Assembly (NCBI GenBank): GCA_028826165.1
Contig: JAPDFW010000059.1
Coordinates: 163,501-227,500 of the forward strand
Direction of reading: 5' to 3'
DNA: 64,000 nucleotides
From: Anaeramoeba ignava
Lineage: Eukaryota > Metamonada > Anaeramoebidae
The notes under the pieces are model-generated. The model had not been told where the DNA came from. It worked only from the letters and a program-made list of their open reading frames with translations, and searched no databases. Numbering within the stretch: position 1 is the first letter of the stretch; each line of letters opens with the position of its first letter. A program made the position numbers and the translations under genes. Positions 1 to 12,226 of this stretch are shown here, in pieces.

Positions 1-1
1 A

Positions 2-527
2 GAATCAAATCAAATATTTGAAATGATTTATTCAAATAGAATAATAAATCCAAAATTATATTCTGAAATTAAAGAAATTATAAATTTAAATGAAAAAATT
101 GAAGAAACAATGAAAAGAATTTATTTAAATGAAAATGAAAATGAAAAAGATTTTATAATTGAAAGAAAAGAAAAACAATATAAATTTCCAAAATTAATAT
201 TAATAATGAGAAGTGAATTATATCGAGGAATGTTTTTATCTGTAACTGAAGATAAATCAAATAAAGTTACAGATTATAGTGAATTAAGTAATAAATCATT
301 TCAAATATTTGAATATTGGATTTATTCAAATCAAAATTAAAGAAGAAATTGAAATTACAAAAGAAATAATTGATGAAATTCAAATTGGAATTGATTATTT
401 TCAATTAAATCAAACAAATCCAAATTTATTTGATTTATTAATTAATAAATTTAATAATCAAAATCAAAATCAAAATCAAAATCAAAATCAAATTAAAGAA
501 GAAAAAAAAAATTGTTTAATTTTTTAA
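2..527 (+). CDS. RCC1-BTB family protein, C-terminal part only, frameshifted
   Basis: This is the 3' end of a gene whose start lies left of the window; the reading frame is already open at base 2. The product matches, almost residue for residue, the C-terminal BTB part of the RCC1-BTB protein at 61069-62835: the second BTB core with KFPKLILIMRSELYRGMF, then an Asn/Gln-rich tail. The frame breaks at the A-run 333-336. Here it is AAAA, while the paralogue has AAA, and reading resumes in the next frame from about 340 to the stop at 525-527. This is either a one-base assembly error or a decaying copy. BTB domains mediate dimerisation and often recruit cullin-3; that role is inferred. The RCC1 part is not in the window. 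Confidence 0.75.
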
Positions 528-604
528 AAATTAAAAATAAAAAATTTTTTTTCTTTCAATTTTTTAATTTTTTAAAAATTAAAAATAATAAATTTTTTTT
601 TCTT

Positions 605-634
605 TCATTTTTCTTTCATTTTTCTTTCATTTTT
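605..634 (+). promoter_or_regulatory. Initiator-like TCATTTTT cluster before ankyrin-BTB gene
   Basis: Three copies of TTTCATTTTT lie at about 603, 614 and 625, ending some 10 bases before the ATG at 639. The same motif precedes most genes here on the sense strand. It resembles the TCA-pyrimidine-T/A initiator of parabasalids. Function is inferred. Confidence 0.4.
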
Positions 635-638
635 AAAA

Positions 639-3600
639 ATGAACCTTTGGAAAATAATTGAGAAAAATGACATCCAATTATTACAAAAAATTGATTCAAT
701 TCCAGAAAAATATTTACAACAAAACGAAAAACCTCTTTTAAACTTTGCAATAGAAAAAAAAGTTTCAAAAGAAATGATTGAACTTCTAATTACAAAAGGA
801 GCAAATCCAAATTTTGTTGATAAAATGGGAAGACATTCATTACATCTCGCAATTATCAACAATTCAGGAATAGAAATGATGAAATTATTAATTTCAAAAG
901 GAGCTTCAATTCATCCAAAAGATAGAAAAGGAAAAACAATTTTACATTATGCTATGAAATATTTAAAAGCAGAAAATGCAGTAGAAATTGCTGATTATTT
1001 AATTGAAAAAGGAGTTGATATTCATTCAAAAACTATCCAAAATGAAACAATTTTACATGCTGCTTGTCAATACAATTCAATTAAAGTTATCGATTATTTG
1101 ATTGGAAAAGGGCTTGATATTAATGAAACAACAATTTCAAAAGAGTCAATCTTACATTTTGCTTGCAAACATAATTCATTAGAAGTTATTAAATATTTAG
1201 TTGAAAAAGGAGTTGATATTTATTCAAAAACTAACCAAAATGAAACCATTTTGTATTCTGCTTGCCAATATAATTCAATTGAAGTTATTGAGTATTTGAT
1301 TGAAAAAGGACTTGATATTAAAGAAAAAAGAAAATGGCATGAAACAACCTTACATTTTGCTTGTAAAAACAATTCATTAGAAATTATTAAATATCTGATT
1401 GAAAAAGGAGTTGATTTATATGAAAAAACAGATGAAAATTATACAGTTTTACATTTTGCTTGCAGAAAAAACTCATTAGAAGTTATTAAATATTTGGTTG
1501 AAAAAGGAGTTGATTTATATGCAAAAACAGATCAAAATCATACAGTTTTACATTTTGCTTGCAGAAAAAACTCATTAGAAGTTATTAAATATTTGGTTGA
1601 AAAAGGTGTAGATATTCATACATTATCAGAAGACAATGAAACAGCTCTTCATGATGCCTGCAAAACAAATTCATTAGAAGTTATCCAATATTTGATTGAA
1701 AAAGGAATCGATGTCAATGAAATAACCAAATGGAATGAATTAGCTTTTCATATGGCTTGTGAGTCAAATTCATTAGAAGTTGTGGAATATCTTTTTGAAA
1801 AAAGTTTTGATGTCAACGAAAGAATGAATTGGAATCAAATCGCTTTACATTATGCTTGCTCAAAAAACTCATTAGAAGTTATTCAATACTTGGTTGAAAA
1901 AGGAATTGATATCAATGCAAAAACATATTATAAGGAAACAGCTTTGCATGAAGCTTGCAAATCTAATCCATCGATACAGGTTATCAAATATTTAATTGAA
2001 AATGGAGTTAATTTGAAAGTAAAAACAAATTATAATGAAACAGCCTTCCATTATGCGTGCCAAAAACATATATTAGAAGATGTCAAGTATTTAGTTGAAC
2101 AAGGTGTTGATATCAACGTTCTGTCAGATGAAGATGAATCAGTTTTACATTTTGCTTGTGGAAAAAACTCAGTTGATGTTATCGACTATCTAATTGAGAT
2201 TGGAGTTGATATGAACCAAAAAAACGAAGAAGATGAAACACTTTTGCATATTGCTTGTTGGAATAACTCATTGAAAGTCATTGAATATCTAGTTGGAAAA
2301 GGAGTTGATTTGCATGCAAAAACAAATCAAAATCAAACTAATTTACATATTGCTTGTCAAATTAATTCATTTCAAGTTGTGAAGTATCTAGTTGAAAAAG
2401 GTATTGATATCAACGCAAAAACAGGTGAAAATGAAACAGCTTTTCATTATGCTTGCCAAAATAATTCATCTTTCCCAATTATCCAATACTTGATTGAAAA
2501 AGGAGCAGATATTCATGAAAAAACGATTGAAAACGAAACAGCTCTACATTTTGCTTGCAAAAAAAACTCTTTGCAAACAATAAAATTATTAATTGAAAAA
2601 GGAATAGATATCAACACCAAATCAACAAGAAATGAAACAGCTCTACATATCGCTTTTCGAAATAATTTACTTGATATTGCACAATATCTCATTTCAAAAG
2701 GAGCTAGAATTACTGATAAGTCATCTCATAACGAAACAGCTTTACACATAGTTTGTGGGATTCATCCATCAAATGAATTGATCGAATATTTACTTTCAGA
2801 AGGGATTGATATGAATGCAAAAACAACTCTCAATCAAACAGCCTTGCATTATGCTTGCAGAAAAGGTGGATTGGAAAATATTCAATATTTAGTTGAAAAA
2901 GGAATTGATATCAACGCAAAAACAAACGAGGGACAAACAGCTTTGCATTTGGCTTGCAGAAAAAGTTTGTTTGAAAATATTCAATATTTAGTTGAAAAAG
3001 GAATTGATATCAATGCAAAAATCAAACGAGGGACAAACAGCTTTGCATTTGGCTTGTGAAATGAATGTTTCAATTGAAATTGTCAAGTATCTTATTGAAA
3101 AAGGAATAGATCTCAATGCAAAAACGAATTTAAACGAAACTGCTTTACATTTAGCTTGCAAAAATGATTCATCCTTCCAAATTGTGGAATATTTGATTGA
3201 GAAAGGATTGGATGTGAATGCAAAGGATCACAAAAATGAAACTCCTTTGCATATTGCTTGCAAAAAAACTCCATCTAATAAAATGATTAATTATTTATTT
3301 GGAAAAGGAGCTGACATCCACGCAAAAACTAGTAAAAACAAAACACCATTGCATTTTGTTTGCAAAAAAAACCTCTCGTTCAAAGTAACGAAGTATTTGA
3401 TTGAGAAAGGTGTTGATATAAATGCCAAAACAGATAGTAATGAAACACCTCTTTCTTTATCAATCAAAAATTCTAATAACCAAGCAATCAAATTACTACT
3501 AATCGAAGAGGCAAGCATCTATGGTCTCAAAGGCAAACAGATCTCAAAACAATTTATTGATTTATTTTCTCGAATTTATTCAATCAACGAAGATTTAAAC

Positions 3601-4293
3601 AATTTGTTGAAATCAAACCAATTCTCAGATTTAACAATATATTCAAATGATTCATCAAAATTTCATGTTCACAAATTGATTCTTTTATCAAGATTGAATA
3701 ACAACGAAACAATTTTGGAATCATTTATTCAAAAATGCTCTCAAAAACCAAAAAAAATTGTGGAACTTATTCTCAGTTTTCTTTATACAGGATTCATTGA
3801 TTTTGACCAGATTATCCAAAAATTAAATCGTAAAAAAGATCAGATTGAAAATAAACAAAAAGAAAACCAAAAAAAAGAGAAATTGATAGAACCAAAAGAA
3901 ATGGGTTTGATTGAAGACTTTTTCAAAGAAATTGGATTTGAATCCAAAAAAGGAAGAAAAGGAATAATAAAAGATTTGTCGAAATTATATCAACAAAACG
4001 AAACCAAAGATTTCAAAATTATTATTGAAGAAAAAGAAATCAAAGTTCACAAATTAATATTAATTTTAAGAAGTGAATTGTTCAAAGGAATGTTCCAATT
4101 AAATGTTCAAGATTCATCAAATCAAGTTCATGATTATTCAAGAAAATCATTTGAAACTATTCATCAATTAATTTATTTTCTTTATCATGATGAATTTGAA
4201 GAAGAAACAAAAAGAATTAATGAAGAATTTGAAGATTTGAAAGATTATTATCAATTAAATCCAAATTCAATAATTGATTTATTTTTGAATTAA
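639..4293 (+). CDS. Ankyrin-repeat protein with C-terminal double BTB, frameshifted
   Basis: About 1,215 residues if the two open frames (639-3059 and roughly 3022-4293) are one gene. Residues ~30-960 are around 28 ankyrin repeats with a strong internal consensus (ETALHFACKKNSLEVIKYL, then VEKGVDINAKT). Two BTB-like segments follow: a degenerate one at about 3600-3830 (SDLTIY, then HVHKLILLSRL) and a second at about 4005-4290 (DFKIII, then VHKLILILRSELFKGMF). The frame breaks at about 3022, where the unit reads AAAAATCAAAC but the preceding copy (about 2917) reads AAAAACAAAC: one extra T. Both sides stay in repeat register, so this is a one-base insertion or a sequencing error, not two genes. 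It probably acts as a protein-binding scaffold or cullin-3 adaptor (family inference). It converges with the next gene, with only 24 bases between the stops. Confidence 0.8.
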
Positions 4294-4317
4294 TAAAAAG
4301 GAAAAATAATTTTTTTT

Positions 4318-5726
4318 TTAAATGAAATAGGTTTCAACTTCATCAACTTCCCATTTATCATAAGAACCAGCTAAATAACCTTTAGCTTCATCTGAATCAT
4401 ATTCAATTCCATCAGGGAGAACATAACTATTACCAAAATGTGAATTACCAGATTGCAGATTAGAATTTAAATGCCAATCCCATCCTCCTCCAAAAATTGG
4501 ACCATAATCTAAACCATAATAAATTGCAAATACTTCATCACCTTGTTTAACTGAGAATTTCTCTGGCTCTCTATTATTCTTATCATTTCTTAATGAGAAA
4601 ATAAAAGGATTTGGATCAACAATATATCCAGTTTTATATTTTCTCCAAACTTCATTCCATTTTGATTTATCATCTGTAAATCCAACTGAAGTAAATCCTC
4701 CAAAAATAAAATTATCTTTTGTTTTGATAATAACTAATGTTTTTCCTTTATCATCACATGTTTCATGCCATTTTTTGCAATCAAATCCATCTCTTTTTGC
4801 TGAATATCCTTTTTTCATTTTGGAAAAGAATTCGTTGTCATTTATCCATTCTTTTAATTTCTTGAAATGCTTTTTTTCTTGGATAATTTCTGAATCTAAT
4901 CTAAATCTGGATTTGAAAATTAATAAATTTCGATTTTCTTTTTGAATAAATTGTTTTAATTCTTTTTCATTCATTTGAATTTTTTGGAATTGAATTAATT
5001 TTTGTGAAATTTGTTTTGGAATTAAGTCTTCTTTCAAAGTATCTTCAAGTTCTTGTTTGGAAAAATCAATAAATCTTATTTTATCAATAATATTGGAAAT
5101 TTGATTAATATCTGGTTTATACTTTCCCCATTTTATTATTGTTTGGAATAGTTCAAATTCATCTATTTCAATGCAATTATTCGATAAAATTAAATTTAAA
5201 TGATTTTCTTCAAGTTCAAGAAAAAACGAAGTTTTAATAAATTTATCAAAATTATCAAAAATAAATTGATAAGAAGAATCTATTAATATATTGAAGTTCA
5301 TTGATTCAGATAATTTAAGAATATCAACAACAGTTTCAATTTGTAAATTGTTTTTGATAAAATTTAAACAAATTTCAATTAATTCATCAATTAAATATTT
5401 CGATGAAAAAACTAAAATTTCAACAGCATTTTCTAAATTAATTTCAATTTTTCCTGAATAAAAATAATCCAAAATTGAAAAGAGAATTGAACTTGAAACA
5501 TCTTTTAGAATTAATTTATTTTCTTGATATTCTTTCATTTTTGAATTGAAAAGAGATTTAAAATAATGACTTCTTGAAGAAAGAATTGATTTATGAGTTT
5601 TAAATGAAGTTTTATTTTGTTCACAAATTATTTCAAAATCAAAATAACTTTCTTCTTTTGATTTTGGTTTTGAAATAAATTTTTTAAATCATTTGAAAGT
5701 TTTTGTAAATTTAAATAAGTTTGCAT
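4318..5726 (-). CDS. BTB-BACK-TLDc protein, frameshifted near its start
   Basis: The main open frame (start at 5538) begins inside a BTB domain. The same frame reads back to about 5665 as SYFDFEIICEQNKTSFKTHK, the usual BTB beginning, but has no ATG. A start at 5726 in the neighbouring frame gives MQTYLNLQKLSNDLKNLF, typical of the segment before a BTB domain, so a one-base shift lies near the A6 run at about 5680. Order: BTB (residues ~1-120), BACK helices (~130-230), linker, and TLDc at the C-terminus (KRDGFDCKKWHETCD; DNFIFGGFTS; the ending WEVDEVETYFI). TLDc domains are linked to oxidative-stress protection and V-ATPase binding; BTB-BACK to cullin-3 adaptors. This combination is common in amoebae. 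The role in this cell is unknown. Confidence 0.75.
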
Positions 5727-5824
5727 TTTGAAATAATGAAAAATGAAATAAAAATTTTCATTTTTCATTTTTCATTTTTTTCATTTTTCATTTTTTTCCT
5801 TTTTTTCCTTTTTTTCCTTTTTTT

Positions 5825-5837
5825 TCATTTTTTTCCT
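5825..5837 (+). promoter_or_regulatory. Initiator-like TCATTTTTTT before BTB coiled-coil gene
   Basis: TCATTTTTTTCC sits about 48 bases before the ATG at 5874, at the end of a run of TTTTCATTTTTCATTTTT copies (about 5757-5800). This is the short divergent region shared with the minus-strand BTB-BACK-TLDc gene. Function is inferred from recurrence. Confidence 0.35.
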
Positions 5838-5873
5838 TTTTCAAAACAAAAACAAAAAAAAAGAAAAATTATT

Positions 5874-7514
5874 ATGGGATTTATTGAATCAAAACCAAAA
5901 ATCGTTCTAATTCACAATGAAAATCAAAATCAAATTCAAAATCAAATTCAATTAGAAAATCAAAATCAAAATCAAAATCAAGAAATTCAATCCGAAATTA
6001 AAAAATTCAATAAATTCTTAATAAAACAAGCAAATAAACAAATTGGTTTAATGTTTGGAATGAAGAAACTTCAGATTTTCCAATTTATTGTGGAAAAGAT
6101 AAAATTTCAATTCCTTGTCATAAATCAATTTTAGAAGCTCGTTCAAACTATTTTATGACAAAAATAAGAGAAAATAATTTAAATTCAATTTATTTTAATA
6201 ATTTTAGTTCTGAAATTGTTAAGCCAATTCTTAAATTTTTTTATAATGGAAAATTTGAATTTGATAAACAAAAATTTGATGAATATTTTCAATTTGCAAA
6301 TGAAATTAAATTAAAAGAAATTAAAATCAAAATTGAACTTGAAATTCAATCAATTTTTACTATTGAAAATATTTTGGAAATTTATTTCAAAATCTCAAAA
6401 AATTAATTCAAAAAATCTTTCTCAAAATTGTGAAAAATTTATTTTACAAAATATTCAATCTATCATTTCAAATCCAAATTTTGATAAATATTTAAATCAA
6501 AATCTAAATCAAATTTACAATTTTATTGGATTAATTTTTTTAAATCAAAATATTACAAAAAAACTTCAAATTATTCAACAAATTACACAAAAGTGGAATC
6601 AAAATAATCAAAAAAAATTGATTAAATTTGAAATGAATCAAAATGAAAAAGAAAATCAAAAAGAAAATGAAAATGAAAATGAAAATGAAAATGAAAAAGA
6701 AATTGAAAAAGAAAATGAAAAAGAAAATGAAAAAGAAATTGAAAAAACAAAATCAATTAATTCATTCCAACTTCAAAATAAAATTCTTTTATTCAATTCG
6801 AAAATTGAAAAATTTGAACAAGAAAATAAAATAAAAAAATTTCAAATTAAACAGCTTTCTGATGAAAAACGAAAAATCAAAGAAAAATTAGACGAGATTA
6901 AAAAACAAATTCAAGAAATTCAAGAAATTCAAGAAGAATATGAAAAATCGAACAAAGAAACTCAAGAAAAATATCACCAATTAATCCAAAATAATGAAAA
7001 AACGAAAAAAGAAGTCGAAAAATTTAAGGAAATACTTACTCGTTTGGAAAATTCATTTCAACAAAATAGAAAACAAGATTTAGAAATTTTTCAAAAAACA
7101 ATCCAAGAAATTCAAAATGAATTCAAAAAAAGAAAGAATGCAAATTTAGAAAAAATTGATCAAAAATATCAAGAATTAAAAAAGTTTCCCAAATTAAACA
7201 CAGAAGAAGATTTAAAATTATTTGAGGAACAAATTCAATTATTTACAAATGAATTTGAAAAAAGAAAAAAAGAATTTAAACAATTTAAACAATTTAAACA
7301 ACAAAACAAAAATGAAAATGAAAATTTGGAAAAATTTGATAAAATAATTGAAGAATTTAAAAATGAAATTGAAAAAACAAAAAAGCCATTTGATTTACAA
7401 ATTGATCAAGAAATGAAAAATAATCAAAATAACATTGAATATCAAAAATTCAAAAATAAAAATTCTTCAATCAATAGAAAAAGCAGCAATTTTTTTACTA
7501 AAATTTTCAAATAA
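5874..7514 (+). CDS. BTB-BACK protein with long coiled coil, two frameshifts
   Basis: About 546 residues once two shifts are allowed. The ATG at 5874 starts MGFIESKPKIVLIHNENQ, then an Asn/Gln run. A BTB domain (TSDFPIYCGKDKISIPCHKS, then ILEARSNYF) begins just after a missing base at about 6058-6061. BACK-type helices follow. A second missing base lies in the A6 run 6397-6402: the frame goes from KISKN-stop to KINSKNLSQNCEKF. From about 6640 the protein is Glu/Lys/Asn-rich with a long predicted coiled coil (about 6780-7400) and a basic end. It probably oligomerises through the BTB and the coil; the partner is unknown. The extra minus-one frame 6643-6834 is a shadow of the EN-repeat. Confidence 0.7.
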
Positions 7515-7647
7515 AATCCAACAACATGAGAAAAGTAATTCAAAAATAAAAGAAAAAAAAGAAATTGAATTGAATTGAATAATTTTCATCAACTTATCAT
7601 TTTATTTAATTAATATTTGATTTTGAAAAAAAAATCAAAAACCAAAG

Positions 7648-9302
7648 AATTAATTGAAATTGATATTCCGTTTATTGTTGAATGTATGAATAATTTCCCA
7701 ACAAGTGATTTGATTCAAGAAAGTGGATGTAAAATTTTATGGATTATTTCTTTTGATAATAAAGGTAAATAAATAAAAAATCCAAAATGGAAAATATGAA
7801 ATATTGAATCAATCAAAAAAAAAAATTACTTGATTAATTAATTAATTAATTGATTGATTGATTCCAATTTATTTTCTAAAAAAAAAAAAAATAAAATCAA
7901 AAATAGAAATCCAAATTGAAATCAAAAAATCAAATGGAATTGAACCTATTATTAAAGCAATGAATAATTTCCCAAAAAATGATTTGATTCAAGAAAATGG
8001 ATGTGGAGCTTTATCCAATATTGTTGTTGATAATAAAGGTAAATAAATAAAAAATCCAAAATGGAAAATATGAAATATTGAATCAATCAAAAAAAAAAAT
8101 TACTTGATTAATTAATTGATTGATTCCAATTTATTTTCTAAAAAAAAATAAAATTAAATCAAAAATAGAAATCAAAATTGAAATCAAAAAATTAAATGGA
8201 ATTGAACCTATTATTAATGCAATGAATAATTTCCCAAAAAATGATTTGATTCAAGAAAGTGGATGTGTAATTTTAGGGAGTATTTCTTTTGATAATAAAG
8301 GTAAATAAATAAAAAATCCAAAATGGAAAATATGAAATATTGAATCAATCAAAAAAAAAAATTAATTAATTAATTCCAATTTATTTTCTAAAAAAAAAAT
8401 TAAATCAAAAATAGAAATCCAAATTGAAATCAAAAAATTAAATGGAATTAAACCTATTATTAATGCAATGAATAATTTCCCAGATAATCGAGATATTCAA
8501 TATAGAGGATGTGGAGCTTTAGGGATTATTTCTTTTGATAATAAAGGTAAATAAATAAAAAATCCAAAATGGAAAATATGAAATGTTGAATCAATCAAAA
8601 AAAAAAATTACTTAATTAATTAATTAATTAATTAATTAATTAATTAATTCCAATTTATTTTATAAAAAAATAATCAAATCAAAAATAGAAATCCAAATTG
8701 AAATCAAAAAATTAAATGGAATTGAACCTATTATTAATGCAATGAATAATTTACCATATAATCAAGATATTCAATATAGAGGATGTGAAGCTTTAGGGAT
8801 TATTTCTTTTGATAATAAAGGTAAATAAATAAAAAATCCAAAATGGAAAATATGAAATGTTGAATCAATCAAAAATTACTTAATTAATTAATTAATTAAT
8901 TCCAATTTATTTTCTAAAAAAAAAATTAAATCAAAAATAGAAATCCAAATTGAAATCAAAAAATTAAATGGAATTAAACCTATTATTAATGCAATGAATA
9001 ATTTCCCAGATAATCGAGATATTCAATATAGAGGATGTGAAGCTTTAGGGATTATTTCTTTTGATAATAAAGGTAAATAAATAAAAAATCCAAAATGGAA
9101 AATATGAAATGTTGAATCAATCAAAAATTAATTAATTAATTCCAATTTATTTTCTAAAAATAAAATAAAATCAAAAATAGAAATCCAAATTGAAATCAAA
9201 AAATTAAATGGAATTAAACCTATTATTAATGCAATGAATAATTTACCATATAATCAAGATATTCAGGCAACAGGAAATTTTGTTCTTCAATCATTAAAAT
9301 AA
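7648..9302 (+). CDS. Armadillo-like repeat gene: one repeat per exon (7 exons, 5' end not found)
   Basis: Seven exons: 7648-7764, 7907-8038, 8169-8300, 8415-8546, 8689-8820, 8941-9072 and 9181-9302 (stop TAA 9300-9302). The five complete middle exons are each exactly 132 nt (44 codons), enter and leave in phase 1, and encode one armadillo-like repeat of the type NGIEPIINAMNNFP, then DLIQESGC, then ISFDNK. Every intron starts GGTAAATAAATAAAAAATCC and ends AAAAATAG, and all six are nearly identical. Splicing gives a continuous repeat protein ending QATGNFVLQSLK. No ATG or upstream exon in the right phase was found between the previous stop (7514) and 7648, so the gene may be 5'-truncated, or its first exon may be too small to see. 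ARM repeats bind protein ligands; function unknown. Confidence 0.7.
7648..9302 (+). repeat. Tandem exon-intron duplication array, ~240-275 bp unit
   Basis: Exon plus intron is duplicated as one unit. Introns (142, 130, 114, 142, 120 and 108 nt) differ mainly in the length of ATTA/TTAA runs, while their first ~50 bases are almost invariant. Introns are at least as conserved as exons, which implies recent tandem duplication of the whole unit. Confidence 0.85.
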
Positions 9303-9521
9303 CAAATTCTTTCTTCCTTTCCTTCCAATAATTAATTCCAAGTCAATTTAATTTAAATTGATTATTGAAAAATATTTTATTCCACTTTTTTTTTTTGAAT
9401 TAAATTGAATTAAAATTGATTTTGAAATTAAAAAAAGAAAAAATTGTTGTTTTGATTTTTCAATAACAAGATATTTTATTAAAATTTTTGTTTTTTTTTG
9501 TTTTTAAAAAGAAAAAGAAAA

Positions 9522-10100
9522 TTATAAAATAGAGCATTTCTTTTTTGGTTTATCAGGTTTAACAGGAGAAAGAACAGCACGAATAGATTCATCAAAAACA
9601 GTTTTCAAATTTTTCTGAGTCAAAGCAGAACATTCCAAATATTTAACAGCTTTAATTTCTTTAGCCATATCCATACCAGCTTGATAACTAATAGGAGATA
9701 AACCTTTTTCTTCAAGTTTCATGATAGTATCTTGGTCATCTCTCAAATCAAGCTTAGTACCAACAAGAATCATAGGAACATTAGAACAATGATGATGAAT
9801 TTCAGGAACCCATTTAGCTCTAACGTTTTCAAAAGAAGAAGGTGAAATCAATGAAAAGCAAATCAAAAATACATCCGTTTGTGGATATGATAATGGTCTT
9901 AATCTATCGTAATCTTCTTGTCCTGCTGTATCCCATAATCCTAAATTGATTGGTTTTCCATCTACCATTACATTGGCTGAATAATTATCAAATACTGTTG
10001 GTATATATTCTCCTGGAAATGCATTTGTTGTATATGATATTAATAAACATGTTTTACCAACTGCTCCATCTCCAACAACTACACATTTAATTGATTGCAT
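9522..10100 (-). CDS. Rac/Rho-family small GTPase
   Basis: 192 residues, the standard Rac length, in a single exon. Visible: P-loop GDGAVGKT (about residues 10-17), switch [10 protein letters not shown] with the effector Thr, DTAGQ (about 57-61), TKLD in place of NKxD (as in Rac/Cdc42), SAL, and a polybasic tail ending in the CAAX box CSIL, which predicts geranylgeranylation and plasma-membrane attachment. The Rho insert region (about 120-135) is present, so this is Rho-family, closest to Rac/Cdc42. It switches actin assembly, phagocytosis and motility. Its activators would be DH-domain proteins such as the one at 41864-46410. No frame damage, unlike the genes to its left. Confidence 0.95.
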   Translation of the reverse strand: MQSIKCVVVGDGAVGKTCLLISYTTNAFPGEYIPTVFDNYSANVMVDGKPINLGLWDTAGQEDYDRLRPLSYPQTDVFLICFSLISPSSFENVRAKWVPEIHHHCSNVPMILVGTKLDLRDDQDTIMKLEEKGLSPISYQAGMDMAKEIKAVKYLECSALTQKNLKTVFDESIRAVLSPVKPDKPKKKCSIL

Positions 10101-10306
10101 TTTGTTTTTTTGTTTTTAAAAAAATTTAAATTTAAAAATAAAAATTATTAAAAAAGAAAAAGAATGAAAATAAAATTAATTAAATTTTTTCTTTTTATTT
10201 TTATTTTATTTTTTAATTTAAATTTTTTGTTAAAATTTTTTTTCATTCGAAAAATTTCTTTTTATTTTTATTTAAATTTTTCCATTTATTTATTCCATTT
10301 TTTAGT

Positions 10307-11985
10307 ATTAATTTTATTTATAAATATAAAATAAAAATTAATTCCAAATTAATATTTAATTTAAATCTATTCCCAATTTGTTTAAAAAATTAATCAAAAT
10401 ATTTTATTAATTAAATATCAAGAAATTAATTAATAAAAATATATTTTTAATAATTAATTTTATTTATAAATATAAAATAAAAATTAATTTCAAATTAATA
10501 TTTAATTTAAATCTATTCTCATTCTTTTTAAAAATTAATTAAAATATTTTATTAATTAAATATCAAAAATTAATTAATAATAATATATTTCTAATAATTA
10601 ATTTTATTTATAAAATATAAAATAAAAATTAATTCTAAATTAGTATTTAATTTAAATCTATTTTCATTCTGTTTAAAAATTAATTAAAATATTTTATTAA
10701 TTAAATATCAAAAACTAATTAATAAAAAATATATTTTGTGTATTAATTTTATTTATAAATATAAAATATAAATTAATTTCAAATTAATATTAAATTCAAA
10801 TCTATTTTATATTTTGTTTAAAAATTAATTAAAATATTTTATTAATTAAATATCAAAAATTAATTAATAAAAATATATTTTGTGTATTAATTTTATTTAT
10901 AAATATAAAATATATAAATTAATTCCAAATTAATATTAAATTTAAATCTATTTCCATTTTGTTTAAAAATTAATTAAAATATTTTATTAATTAAATATCA
11001 AAAATTAATTAATAATAATATATTTCTAGTATTAATTTTATTTATAAATATAAAATAAAAATTAATTCCAAATTAATATTAAATTCAAATATATTTCTAT
11101 TTTGTTTAAAAATTAATTAAAATATTTTATTAATTAAATATCAAGAAATTAATTAATAAAATATATTTTTAATAATTAATTTTATTTATAAATATAAAAT
11201 AAAAATTAATTTCAAATTAATATTAAATTTAAATCTATTCCCATTCTTTTTATAAAATTAATTAAAATATTTTATTAATTAAATATCAAAAATTAATTAA
11301 TAATAATATATTTTGTGTTTTAATTTTATTTATAAATATAAAATAAAAATTAATTTCAAATTAATATTTAATTTAAATCTATTCCCCATTCTGTTTAAAA
11401 ATTAATTAAAATATTTTTATTAATTAAATATCAAAAATTAATTAATAATAATATATTTTTAGTATTAATTTTATTTATAAATATAAAATATAAATTAATT
11501 TCAAATTAATATTTAATTTAAATCTATTTCTATTCTGTTTAAAAAGTTAATTAAAATATTTTATTAATTAAATATCAAGAAATTAATTAATAATAATATA
11601 TTTTTTGTGTATTAATTTTATTTATAAATATAAAATATAAATTAATTTCAAATTAATATTAAATTCAAATATATTTCTATTTTGTTTAAAAATTAATCAA
11701 AATATTTTATTAATTAAATATCAAAAAATTAATTAATAATAATATATTTCTAATAATTAATTTTATTTATAAATATAAAATAAAAATTAATTTCAAATTA
11801 ATATTTAATTTAAATCTATTTCCAATTTGTTTATAAAATTAATCAAAATATTTTATTAATTAAATATCAAAAAATTAATTAATAAAAATATATTTTGTGT
11901 ATTAATTTTATTTATAAATATAAAATATAAATTAATTTCAAATTAATATTAAATTCAAATATATTTCTATTCTGTTTAAAAAATG
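10307..11985. repeat. AT-rich satellite, ~145 bp period, ~12 copies
   Basis: The segment ATTAATTTTATTTATAAATA recurs at 10307, 10453, 10597 and on to about 11900, spaced 141-149 bases. Within each unit the order is constant: AAATTAATATTTAATTTAAA, CTATT, a TTTAAAAATTAATTAAAATA block, then TTAATTAAATATCAA. It fills the region between the divergent Rac gene and the giant membrane-protein gene. No coding capacity. Confidence 0.9.
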
Positions 11986-12226
11986 AAGAGATAAAATTAA
12001 AAAGAAAAAAAGAAGAAAAAAAAAATGTCAATAAAATAAACATGAAAAAAATTTTTTGGATGATGTCAGTTTTCATTTTTTCTTTTTAATTTAAAAAAGA
12101 AACCATTTCCTTTGCAGTTTTCCTTTTATATTACTTTACTTTCTTTGAATTTTTAGGTTTTTAATTTTAAATGTAAATATTTTTGATCAAATTTATAAAA
12201 AAACAAAATTCACTTATTTTCCTTTT

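Noticed and set aside
7515-12000. Tandem arrays as CRISPR or as transposon terminal repeats
   Set aside because: The host is eukaryotic, units are contiguous without unique spacers, and no transposase, integrase or reverse transcriptase frame is present.
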